Shown here: piece by piece, positions 53,430 through 60,574 of the stretch | Position numbering within the stretch: position 1 is the stretch's first letter | Layout: every line of letters starts with the position of its first letter | Assembly (NCBI RefSeq): GCF_030730875.1 | Contig: NZ_JAVAMA010000007.1 | Coordinates: 208,624 to 272,623, forward strand | Direction of reading: 5' to 3' | Source: Sphingomonas sp. DG1-23 | GTDB taxonomy: Bacteria > Pseudomonadota > Alphaproteobacteria > Sphingomonadales > Sphingomonadaceae | Length of the DNA stretch: 64,000 bases | Notes under the pieces: generated by a model | Told to the model about the DNA's origin: nothing | Database searches by the model: none | Seen by the model: only the letters and a program-made list of their open reading frames with translations | Made by a program: the position numbers and the translations under genes

Positions 53430-54020
53430 TCACGGTGTGTCAGTCTTCTCGAAGTCGCCCAGCACCTTGCCATCCGTGGTCGGCCAAAGGTTGCGGTACT
53501 TGAGTGGCGTTTCCGTAAGGGAGAAGATTTTCTCGAGCGTCGGTCGAAGTTTTTTCGCTTCCTCGGGAGCCTGACCGGCATCGGCTTGTACGGCATGCAG
53601 CGATGCGTCGAGTTTCTCGGTGAGGTTCGGAAGCCAATAGGTCATGAGACTAAGCAAGCGTTGTGCTTGCGCGTCACGAACGGGGGTGGTGCCTCGGATC
53701 GTGTCGAATGTGTGTATCGCCTGCTTCAACGTCAGGATTCCGGCATCGAGATGCTCGACTGGCGCGTTGGCCGCGAAGCGGGCGGTCGAGCCCACGGAAT
53801 AGATCGCGTCGGCAAGCAAAAGCCGATCATTTCTCCTCGATCGCCGGTCGAGAAATATGGTTCCTCCCACCGCGAGGCCAGTGCCGAGCGCGCCCCCGAA
53901 GAATCCAAGCAGGTCGCCCGGATCCTGGATGCCGCGGGTGACCAGCCATATGCACGTGCCGCATACCGCAAGCGTCGATCCCAAGATCGAGGCAGCTATC
54001 GTGTCCTCTCTGGACAGCAT
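53430..54020 (-). CDS. Hypothetical membrane protein
   Basis: A 196-residue protein with two N-terminal hydrophobic helices (about 9-27 and 36-56) and a helical cytoplasmic C-terminus. Ribosome site GGGGGA precedes the ATG at 54020. It is divergent from the nuclease gene and co-oriented with 52500-53315. Membrane cargo proteins of prophages sometimes exclude other phages; not demonstrated here. Confidence 0.62.
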   Translation of the reverse strand: MLSREDTIAASILGSTLAVCGTCIWLVTRGIQDPGDLLGFFGGALGTGLAVGGTIFLDRRSRRNDRLLLADAIYSVGSTARFAANAPVEHLDAGILTLKQAIHTFDTIRGTTPVRDAQAQRLLSLMTYWLPNLTEKLDASLHAVQADAGQAPEEAKKLRPTLEKIFSLTETPLKYRNLWPTTDGKVLGDFEKTDTP

Positions 54021-54076
54021 GATTTCCCCCGTCGCGCCCTCCTGGCCCGTGAGGCGATACCTGACGAACAAATAGG

Positions 54077-54490
54077 ATGTCTGCAATGCTCGCTCTGATG
54101 GCGGCGCTTTCGCTTGCCCCAAGCCAACCCTTCACCTGCACTGTCACCCGGGTCCACGACGGCGACGGTCCGATCTGGTGCGCCGAGGGTCCGAAGGTCC
54201 GCATCGCAGGCGTCCAGGCGCCGGACTTTGAGAGCGCCGAGCCGTGCCGCCAGAAAAGCGCCGGCTACGTTTGCAACGATGTCCGCGCCCGTGCCAGTCA
54301 GCGTGTCGTGTCCGGTCTCGCCCTGCACCGCCGCCTCCGCTGCACGCCGCTTGAGCCGAGCTATCAGCGCGTCGTTGCTCGATGCTCGTTGCCTGACGGA
54401 CGCGATCTCTCCTGCGCGACGATCGCTGCCGGCGCAGCGACTCGCTGGGATCGATACTGGCGCCGCTATCGGATGGGAGAATGCCGGTGA
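54077..54490 (+). CDS. Thermonuclease (SNase-like) family protein
   Basis: A 137-residue protein with a short hydrophobic start that may be a signal peptide (MSAMLALMAALSLAP) and an SNase-like fold: TCTVTRVHDGDGPIWC, VRIAGVQAPDF and YQRVVARCSLPDGRDL. In classic thermonucleases the catalytic Glu follows the AP of this segment; here it is Asp (APDF), so activity is uncertain. ATG at 54086 is an alternative start. Confidence 0.75.
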   Translation: MSAMLALMAALSLAPSQPFTCTVTRVHDGDGPIWCAEGPKVRIAGVQAPDFESAEPCRQKSAGYVCNDVRARASQRVVSGLALHRRLRCTPLEPSYQRVVARCSLPDGRDLSCATIAAGAATRWDRYWRRYRMGECR

Positions 54491-54684
54491 CCGAGACCGA
54501 AAGCTTCGTTCGGCTTCCGCTGGTGGTGAAGCGCACCGGCCTGTCGCGCGCGACGATCTATCGAAAGATGGCGCGAGGGGAGTTCCCGAAAAGCCAGCGG
54601 ATTAGCGCAAACGCGATAGCTTGGTACGAGAGCGACCTGCAGCGGTGGCTAAGGTCGCCGATGTGTTGGGAGGGGGCGGCGTGA
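54481..54684 (+). CDS. AlpA-family DNA-binding protein (excisionase-like)
   Basis: A 67-residue protein with a MerR-like helix-turn-helix: VRLPLVVKRTGLSRATIYRKM followed by the wing GEFPKSQRI and W.ESDLQRWL. AlpA proteins regulate or assist P4-type integrases, which fits the integrase of this element. Overlaps the nuclease gene by 10 bases. Confidence 0.88.
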   Translation: MPVTETESFVRLPLVVKRTGLSRATIYRKMARGEFPKSQRISANAIAWYESDLQRWLRSPMCWEGAA

Positions 54685-54749
54685 GAGGACTCCCGTTGTC
54701 CCGATCAATTGATTAGACTGTTTCGGGAGCAGTTTGCGAGGAGCAAACG

Positions 54750-54932
54750 ATGGCTTGGTACGCAGTGAGCTATGATCTTCGGAAGGAAGATCGCTCTGAA
54801 GCACGGAGTCGAGTTGGTGGCGCTTTATGCACCGCCATGGACCGGTGTATTCCACTGCATTCATTCTGGATTGCCCAGGCCCCGCTAACTTCCCTAGCGG
54901 TGATCACCGTCGCACAAAGCAATGCTACATAA
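54750..54932 (+). CDS. Short Cas2/SinR-like protein or fragment
   Basis: A 60-residue frame with GAGGAG upstream of its ATG. The start MAWYAVSYDLRKED resembles the first strand of small Cas2-like/SinR proteins (Y.VSYDL.K). LHSFWIAQAPLTS could be the third strand. Usual length is 85-95, so the C-terminus seems missing. A terminator follows 6 bases after the stop. It may be a decayed gene; assignment is weak. Confidence 0.42.
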   Translation: MAWYAVSYDLRKEDRSEARSRVGGALCTAMDRCIPLHSFWIAQAPLTSLAVITVAQSNAT

Positions 54933-54937
54933 CGAAC

Positions 54938-54960
54938 GAGGCGGCTCTCGCCGCCTCCTT
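54938..54960 (+). terminator. Rho-independent terminator
   Basis: GAGGCGGC, loop TCTC, GCCGCCTC, then CTT. An 8-bp perfect stem placed at the end of the rightward genes and before the minus-strand membrane-protein gene that ends at 55004. Confidence 0.78.
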
Positions 54961-55003
54961 CCCACTCAAACCTGAGTGCCGCCATCACCTTTGATCATGT
55001 TGA

Positions 55004-55999
55004 TCACTCCTCGCTACTCGCCTTGGCTATCACCAGGGGTAAGGTTGTCAATTCCGTATTTTCCGCCCCATTCTCCGTATGGGGCTTCTTTTTCCACCAT
55101 ATAAGAACTCCTTGGTGTGGCAAAAGATACCCAGGAATCTTAAAGATTTTCGCCGTTGGGTGCCTCAAATCCGACGGAATATGCTCAAGCATCTGACGAT
55201 GGACTGAACGGGCAAATGTGACACGGCGCGCGTCTCCAGCGCGATCGAACACGGTGATGCGGACCCCGTCTGCCGGATAGAGGGTCTGAAGCAGTTCGGA
55301 ATCCTCGACCTCCTTCGCCATCACGTAAGTGGCCGAAAAGGTGCAAGATTCGCCGCGGTTTAGTGACACCTCACCTGCAGCGTAACGCACCGCCGTGTTT
55401 TCGTTGGCGCGCATGGCGACGCGGAAGTTCGCCTCCGCGTTAACTAGATCCAGAACGACGGATTCGCCGCCCTTGCGAACATCGATGCTTGTGACTTTGA
55501 CACGGTCCTTGAGCTTCGGATGCACCGGATTGGGAAGGGCCAGCGCAACCGGCCAGCATATTGTATCGGTGCTGACATTCCGCATCGTGAATTCCATAAT
55601 GGCTTCCACAAGAACGCAATCCAGCTCATCACCCCCGGCGGGACAGAATTTGTCGTCCATAAGCGTATAGGTAACGGTAAAACCTTGCCGCATCAGGGAG
55701 CTATTCAGAACTAAGTTATTAGCTTCGTCCAACAATTCCTTAGGGAGGTCACGTCGAAGGACTGCCTGGAACACGTTTTTTGTGACTCGCTCGATACGTG
55801 CGTCCCAAGTGGCTTCCGCCTCCTGACTGAGTTGCGCTTCAAAAAGCGACCACACGACGAGCGAGACGATCAGGGCGAAGCCAACCTCGTGCGTGCCTAC
55901 ATGCATTAACCCGGTAGGGAACACGTACTTCGATAAAAGCAGAAGAAGCGAAGCCGCGAGCACAAGCAGAATGATGCGAGTCAGATAGCCCTTTTTCAT
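55004..55999 (-). CDS. Hypothetical membrane-anchored protein
   Basis: A 331-residue protein with two N-terminal hydrophobic helices (about 6-28 and 38-54) and a soluble domain of beta strands (VKVTSIDVRKGGESVVLDL, then ESCTFSATYVMAKEVED). Not recognised. The ATG at 55999 lies after GGGA. Cargo gene between AlpA and integrase. Confidence 0.62.
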   Translation of the reverse strand: MKKGYLTRIILLVLAASLLLLLSKYVFPTGLMHVGTHEVGFALIVSLVVWSLFEAQLSQEAEATWDARIERVTKNVFQAVLRRDLPKELLDEANNLVLNSSLMRQGFTVTYTLMDDKFCPAGGDELDCVLVEAIMEFTMRNVSTDTICWPVALALPNPVHPKLKDRVKVTSIDVRKGGESVVLDLVNAEANFRVAMRANENTAVRYAAGEVSLNRGESCTFSATYVMAKEVEDSELLQTLYPADGVRITVFDRAGDARRVTFARSVHRQMLEHIPSDLRHPTAKIFKIPGYLLPHQGVLIWWKKKPHTENGAENTELTTLPLVIAKASSEE

Positions 56000-56281
56000 A
56001 TATTCCCATCCCCTTGGTGATGCATGGCATCGTGCCTTTGATTCTGCAAGATAAGGGTTTGGGGAGGGTGTGAGGCGTTTGAACGCCAAATCGAACGCAG
56101 GCCAAACTGCGGAGAAACGGACGTAATGTCCGCGACGCAGCATTCGCCCTAAAGCCGCAAATTGCAGAGTTATTTTAAAAGCGATGCTTGCTCTTTTTTC
56201 GAACGCTTGACTCAAATTAAAATTGAGCGCGAAATTATTTGGCTCGCGGGGGAAATGCGAGTCGCTCTGGGGGAGCATGAC

Positions 56282-57121
56282 ATGCTGAGGGCTACTTTGG
56301 TCGCCGCTTTGCTTTGCGCGGTGCCTACTACTGCTTTTGCTGGTGACAAGCTCGTCGTGCAGCCGGTTCAGGTCGGGCCGGAGCAGGTTCGCTACAACCG
56401 CGGTGACGCGATGGTCACCTTGGACACGCCAACCGGCTCTGTGCAGATTCAGCCCTTGCCATTCGACCATGGTGGCATGGCCTTCGGTATCGCAGTTTTC
56501 AACGCAGGAGCTGGGGCGACGAACTTCGACATCTCCAACGTGACCATCACCGTCGATGGCGCGCCGGTGCAGATCTACTCGCGGCATGACCTCGAGAAGA
56601 AGGCGAAGAACAGGGCGATGTGGAAAGGCATCCTCGTAGGCCTTGCCGGGGGTCTCTCGGCCGTTGCGGCAGCAAACCAGCGCGACACCTATACCGCGAC
56701 GACCTACGGTCGCTACGGGACCTATCGCACCGTGATCGACACGCCGAGCTCGGCAGGCCAGGTGCAGGCCGCCGCCATTACTGCAGGCACGGCCTACGGT
56801 CTCGTGACGATACGGAATCAACTCGATCAGACCTTGGCGATGCTGGGCGAGCAGACCGTCCAGCTCACCACCATCGATCCTGGCGACAGCTATGCTGGCC
56901 GCCTGGTGCTCGCGAAAGTGAAATTCAACAAGAAGGCGGTGCCGGTGGTTCGGATGAATGTGAACCTTGGTGGAGTAGACTACCCATTTGGCTTTCGTGT
57001 CGTGAGAAACGGAACGCCGGCGCCTGTATTCGTGCCTGTCGCAGCTCCGGCAGTTCCTGCTGCAGAGCCCACCGCTTCGGTGGCAACACCGGGTCCGGTA
57101 CTCGTTGCAGATCGGCCCTGA
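56282..57121 (+). CDS. Exported protein of unknown function
   Basis: A 279-residue protein with a clear signal peptide (MLRATLVAALLCAVPTTAFA), a beta-rich domain (GMAFGIAVFNAGAGATNFDI), a central Gly/Ala-rich helix (MWKGILVGLAGGLSAVAAA), and a Pro/Ala tail. GGGGGAGC precedes the ATG. Not recognised. It probably sits in the periplasm or outer membrane. Confidence 0.65.
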   Translation: MLRATLVAALLCAVPTTAFAGDKLVVQPVQVGPEQVRYNRGDAMVTLDTPTGSVQIQPLPFDHGGMAFGIAVFNAGAGATNFDISNVTITVDGAPVQIYSRHDLEKKAKNRAMWKGILVGLAGGLSAVAAANQRDTYTATTYGRYGTYRTVIDTPSSAGQVQAAAITAGTAYGLVTIRNQLDQTLAMLGEQTVQLTTIDPGDSYAGRLVLAKVKFNKKAVPVVRMNVNLGGVDYPFGFRVVRNGTPAPVFVPVAAPAVPAAEPTASVATPGPVLVADRP

Positions 57122-57223
57122 GAAAAGGGCAATGACCGGGGCTGGTAATCAGGGTGTAGGGCCTGCCCGTGCATCCTTTAGCTTTCGCTTGGACATCCGA
57201 TGCCGGACCCCGGTCGACGCCGA

Positions 57224-57252
57224 TAGGCGGGGAAGCCGAGCTTCCCCGCCTA
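57224..57252. terminator. Bidirectional hairpin between convergent genes
   Basis: TAGGCGGGGAAGC, loop CGA, then the exact complement: a 13-bp perfect stem between the exported-protein gene (ends 57121) and the minus-strand gene ending at 57290. Placement between convergent genes supports a bidirectional terminator; no long T-run is present. Confidence 0.72.
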
Positions 57253-57289
57253 AATGGCTGATCCATAATGGTTGCTGAATGACTCCGTT

Positions 57290-57631
57290 TTAACGCACGG
57301 ACCGCGACGACACCTCCACCACGGTATCCTCGTCGGACACGTTCTGGATATAGAGCGTGAACGTGCCCGAGGAGTCGGCGTCGATGAAGGCTTCCGTCCA
57401 CGCGGTGGAGTCGGTGTCCTCGTGGAGCGTCCGACCGACGGGGCTGATCAGGCGATAGTCCACATCGGCGTCGCTCTTGAAGCCTTCCGCGTGGACGAAG
57501 AAATCCCCCGCTGCGGAGATGCGATAGGCAAGCGTGCTGTGCGCGGGGACCTTGACGAGATCCCCCGCGATTGCGGGAGTGGCCACGGCGGCGAAGGCAA
57601 CGGTGGCGAGAGCGAGTGCGATCTTCTTCAT
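57290..57631 (-). CDS. Small exported protein
   Basis: A 113-residue protein with signal peptide MKKIALALATVAFAAVATPAIA and a mature domain of about 90 residues in beta strands (TLAYRISAAGDFFVHAEGF, FTLYIQNVSDEDTVVEVSSR). The layout resembles pre-peptidase C-terminal type beta sandwiches (an extracellular stabilising domain), here standing alone. TAGGAAC precedes the ATG. Confidence 0.66.
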   Translation of the reverse strand: MKKIALALATVAFAAVATPAIAGDLVKVPAHSTLAYRISAAGDFFVHAEGFKSDADVDYRLISPVGRTLHEDTDSTAWTEAFIDADSSGTFTLYIQNVSDEDTVVEVSSRSVR

Positions 57632-57984
57632 GGCATAGTTCCTACACTAGGGGTTGCTAGGCAAATTAGCTTCCGTGGACTTGGCCGTTACCAGCGGCCC
57701 TGTTCACTCACTTGGTTTGCCATGCATTAACTGTCAAAAAGCTGAACGGTTCACCGCTCCAAAAAAACATTTCGTCGCAATTTGTCGCAAAAGGCGGCCT
57801 CAACCCAAGTCCCGATGAAGGGCGGTCCCTGTATTCAACAAGTTAGGAGGGAACGTTTAGTACGATGACCTCGAAAATTATTTTTTTGATCGCCAAAAAA
57901 CATCAATCCACGAAGTGCCACGCAGCTGCGAAGGTAAATAACCAATCGATCGAGCGTGCTGCGCCAAGACGTGGGGCGCGCCGA
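57632..57984. other. AT-rich non-coding stretch next to the integrase
   Basis: About 350 bases without a supported gene. It contains A- and T-runs (near 57757 and 57883) and a near-direct repeat of GTCGCAA around 57772-57790. Promoter elements of the exported protein and the 3' end of the integrase transcript should lie here. Confidence 0.5.
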
Positions 57985-59292
57985 CTAACAGGCTCGATCG
58001 TCCCAAGCGACCAACTCATTCGCCGGCACCAACCCTTTCATCGTCTCGTCCGCCCACCAGCGCGCCAGCTCCCAGCGTCGCGGCATATGCCGGGCGCGGT
58101 TGTACGCCATCTCTGCGGCCGAGATGCCGCGTGGCTTGTGGGAAAGCATCGCGTCGATGACTGCGCGGTCGCCCTCGCGATCGAGCAGTGTCGCGCGCTC
58201 GTTCATGATCGTCGAGAAGCTGGTCCGCCATCCGTGCGGCACGTGGCGGTCGCGATAGCCGCATTCGTTGTAGCGATAGCCGAGGGTGTTCGCGCTCATT
58301 GGCTTGTGGGTCGAGCGGACGCTGTGGAACAGGTAGGGGAAGCGGCCTGATAGCCGGCGCACGGCGCGGAGAACGTCGACTGCCTGCGGCACTAGCGGCA
58401 CGATGTGCTCGAATGCGTCGTCCGCCTTGTTGTCCTGCTCAAGCTTCATGCGCTCGGCACGGATGCGCCAGGCGGGCTCCTCTGCGTCGCCGGCACCGCT
58501 CGGATCGTTCCAGTCTATCCCCTCGAACTCTTCCCAGCGCGCAGTAGGGATCAGGCCGGGCCTGACGAAGGTGAGCCCGAGCAGCCGCGAAGCAAGCTTG
58601 GTGAGGTCGCATCCAGTCGAGGCATCGACTGTCGCGTGCAACTCGCGGATCTCCTCGATGCTGCCGAGCCCGGGCTGGCTGCCGCCAACGGGTGTCGGCA
58701 GCATCGCCTTGAGCAGATGCTGGCCTGCAGGGTCGGCGAAGCACAGGCCTTCCGCCATGCCGTAGCCGAAGACGGCCGAGATATGCTGTCGGATGCGCTT
58801 GGCGCTGTCGATCGCGCCACGCTTCTCGATCTTGCGGAGCAATGCCAGGACGGTCGGGCCATCGATGTCGACAAGCGGAAGAGCCCCGATCTCAGGGTAG
58901 ACGTCGCGCTTCAGGGCCTGCGCGATCTTGGTGGCGTTCACTCTTGCCCAGCGGCCGAGCTGGGCGGCGTACCATCGCTCAGCCACGACCTTGAACGTCG
59001 CGCCGGCAGCTGAATGTGCAGCCGCTTTCCGCTTCCGCTCCTCGATCAGCGGATCCTTGTGCTCTCGGAGCAACTTCTTCGCGTCGTCGCGCCTGTCGCG
59101 GGCGTCCTTGAGCGTGACGTCGGGATAGAGCCCCATCACCAGCCGCTTTTCCCTGCCGGCAAAGCGGTACTTGAGCCGCCACGACTTGGCGCCCTTGGTG
59201 GTCACGAAAAGGTAGAGGCCGCCCGAGTCGGAGAGCTTGTAATCCTTCTCTCCCGGCGCGGCTTTTTTGCACTGAATGTCCGTCAGCGGCAT
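57985..59292 (-). CDS. P4-type tyrosine integrase
   Basis: A 435-residue integrase. N-terminal DUF4102-type domain: MPLTDIQCKKAAPGEKDYKL and SGGLYLFVTTKGAKSWR. Catalytic region: FVRPGLIPTARWEEF (Arg), VPHGWRTSFSTIMNE (His-x-x-Arg), MLSHKP (His) and AYNRARH (nucleophile Tyr). It directs integration into the 3' end of the adjacent tRNA-Lys, 159 bases away. Start at 59292 is preferred; an ATG four codons upstream is possible. Confidence 0.93.
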   Translation of the reverse strand: MPLTDIQCKKAAPGEKDYKLSDSGGLYLFVTTKGAKSWRLKYRFAGREKRLVMGLYPDVTLKDARDRRDDAKKLLREHKDPLIEERKRKAAAHSAAGATFKVVAERWYAAQLGRWARVNATKIAQALKRDVYPEIGALPLVDIDGPTVLALLRKIEKRGAIDSAKRIRQHISAVFGYGMAEGLCFADPAGQHLLKAMLPTPVGGSQPGLGSIEEIRELHATVDASTGCDLTKLASRLLGLTFVRPGLIPTARWEEFEGIDWNDPSGAGDAEEPAWRIRAERMKLEQDNKADDAFEHIVPLVPQAVDVLRAVRRLSGRFPYLFHSVRSTHKPMSANTLGYRYNECGYRDRHVPHGWRTSFSTIMNERATLLDREGDRAVIDAMLSHKPRGISAAEMAYNRARHMPRRWELARWWADETMKGLVPANELVAWDDRAC

Positions 59293-59450
59293 CGATGCCC
59301 CCATCTGAATTTTCGGTGCCCCCGGCAGCGTCCCCACGCGATTTGAGATGGCGGGTGGCCGGCTGAGACGCCTTGATTCGAGGGCTTGGAGGAGCTTCCG
59401 CGGCTCTGGCAACCCGTTGAGACGGGGCGATATGCGGAGAGATGAGAGGT

Positions 59451-59464
59451 TGGTGGGTCCGATG
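59451..59464 (+). repeat. Attachment core at the tRNA-Lys 3' end (attR)
   Basis: TGGTGGGTCCGATG, the complement of the last 14 nt of tRNA-Lys including CCA, identical to 12754-12767. It marks the junction between the element (left) and the intact tRNA gene. Confidence 0.65.
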
Positions 59465-59526
59465 GGATTCGAACCCATGACCTCTCGATTAAAAGTCGCT
59501 TGCTCTACCGACTGAGCTACGGACCC
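59451..59526 (-). tRNA. tRNA-Lys (anticodon TTT)
   Basis: A 76-nt cloverleaf with encoded CCA: acceptor GGGTCCG/CGGACCC, D arm GCTC-AGTCGGTA-GAGC, anticodon loop CTTTTAA, T arm ATGGG-TTCGAAT-CCCAT. The anticodon TTT reads Lys AAA/AAG. The anticodon stem reads AGCGA/TCGAG and pairs only at its three inner positions; the outer two would be an A-G and G-A pair. The gene is intact next to the integrase. Confidence 0.94.
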
Positions 59527-59623
59527 ACGCTGCCGCCCCCTAGGCGCGGCTGCCCGGCGGGTCAACCGGAGGATGGGAACCCTTTGCGCTCCGAATGCCT
59601 TGTCGGGCGAGGAGGAAGCGCAT

Positions 59624-60394
59624 GTGCGGATAGCGACCTATAATGTGAATGGCGTCAATGGCCGACTGCCGGTGCTGCTGCGCTGGCTCGCCGAGAGCGC
59701 CCCCGACGTGGTATGCCTGCAGGAACTCAAGGCGCCGGACGAGAAATTTCCCGGAAAGGCGATTCGCGACGCCGGCTATGGCGCGATCTGGCATGGCCAG
59801 AAGAGCTGGAACGGCGTGGCGATCCTCGCCAAGGGTTGCGATCCGGTCGAGACCCGGCGCGGGCTCCCCGGCGATCCCGACGACAGCCACAGCCGCTATA
59901 TCGAGGCGGCGGTGAACGGCGTACTGGTTGGCGGGCTCTATTTGCCCAACGGCAATCCGCGGCCGGGACCGAAATTCGACTATAAGTTGCGCTGGTTCGA
60001 TCGGCTGATCGCGCACGCCGCGACACTGATCGGCATGGATGTGCCGGTGGTGATCGCGGGCGACTATAACGTGATGCCCACCGATCGCGACGTCTACAAG
60101 CCCGAGCGCTGGCGCGACGACGCCCTGTTCGCGCCCGAGGTGAAGGCGGCGTATTTCAGGATGCTCGATCAGGGCTGGACCGATGCGCTGCGCACCATGC
60201 ATCCCGACGAGACGATCTACACCTTCTGGGACTATTTCCGGAACGCGTATGGCCGCAATGCCGGACTGCGGATCGATCACCTGCTGCTCAACGCGCCTGC
60301 CGCGAAGAAGCTCGAGGCGGCAGAGGTCGACGCGCATGTCCGCGGCTGGGAGAAGACCAGCGACCACGCGCCGGTGTGGGTCGAGCTGGGGTGA
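59624..60394 (+). CDS. xth: Exodeoxyribonuclease III
   Basis: A 256-residue enzyme of the Xth/AP endonuclease family. It has RIATYNVNGVNGRL, CLQELKAPDEKFP (metal-binding Glu), VIAGDYNVMPTDRDVY (Asp/Asn) and RIDHLLLN, ending SDHAPVWVEL (catalytic His). It cuts DNA 5' to abasic sites and degrades 3' ends in repair. The GTG at 59624 is preferred: GGAGGA lies seven bases upstream. First gene of the host chromosome beyond the tRNA. Confidence 0.94.
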   Translation: MRIATYNVNGVNGRLPVLLRWLAESAPDVVCLQELKAPDEKFPGKAIRDAGYGAIWHGQKSWNGVAILAKGCDPVETRRGLPGDPDDSHSRYIEAAVNGVLVGGLYLPNGNPRPGPKFDYKLRWFDRLIAHAATLIGMDVPVVIAGDYNVMPTDRDVYKPERWRDDALFAPEVKAAYFRMLDQGWTDALRTMHPDETIYTFWDYFRNAYGRNAGLRIDHLLLNAPAAKKLEAAEVDAHVRGWEKTSDHAPVWVELG

Positions 60395-60574
60395 GCCGTC
60401 CGGTGGCGCTAGACGGCCGCTATTTCGTCGTGCGTGGTCGGCTGTGGCGGAGGTAGATCATGATTTATCGCAGCCGCATCGCCGGATGGCATGGCATCGA
60501 GCGTGGTCGCGCATGCTGCCGTCAAACGGGCGCCTGCCTCGACGTCTGCGACCATGTTGTCGGCGAAGCAATCA

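Larger units (their letters stand above)
12754..59464. mobile_element. Element integrated at tRNA-Lys: Rhs module plus podovirus-like prophage
   Basis: Bounded by 14-bp direct repeats, with a P4-type tyrosine integrase next to the intact tRNA. It contains a full set of phage genes: terminase, portal, capsid, tail tube, nozzle, internal virion proteins, tail spike, holin-like, replication, Cro/CI and AlpA, about 19.5-54.7 kb. The left 6.5 kb (13.0-19.3 kb) has no phage genes and carries the Rhs cassette. The right 4.5 kb carries cargo and the integrase. The left boundary depends on the repeat; if the Rhs region is separate, the phage proper starts near 19.36 kb. Confidence 0.68.

Noticed and set aside
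52458..54098. A 546-codon open frame on the plus strand
   Set aside because: It runs antisense to two better genes (52500-53315 and 53430-54020) that have strong ribosome sites and protein-like sequences; its own translation is Arg/Gly/His-rich and shows no domain.
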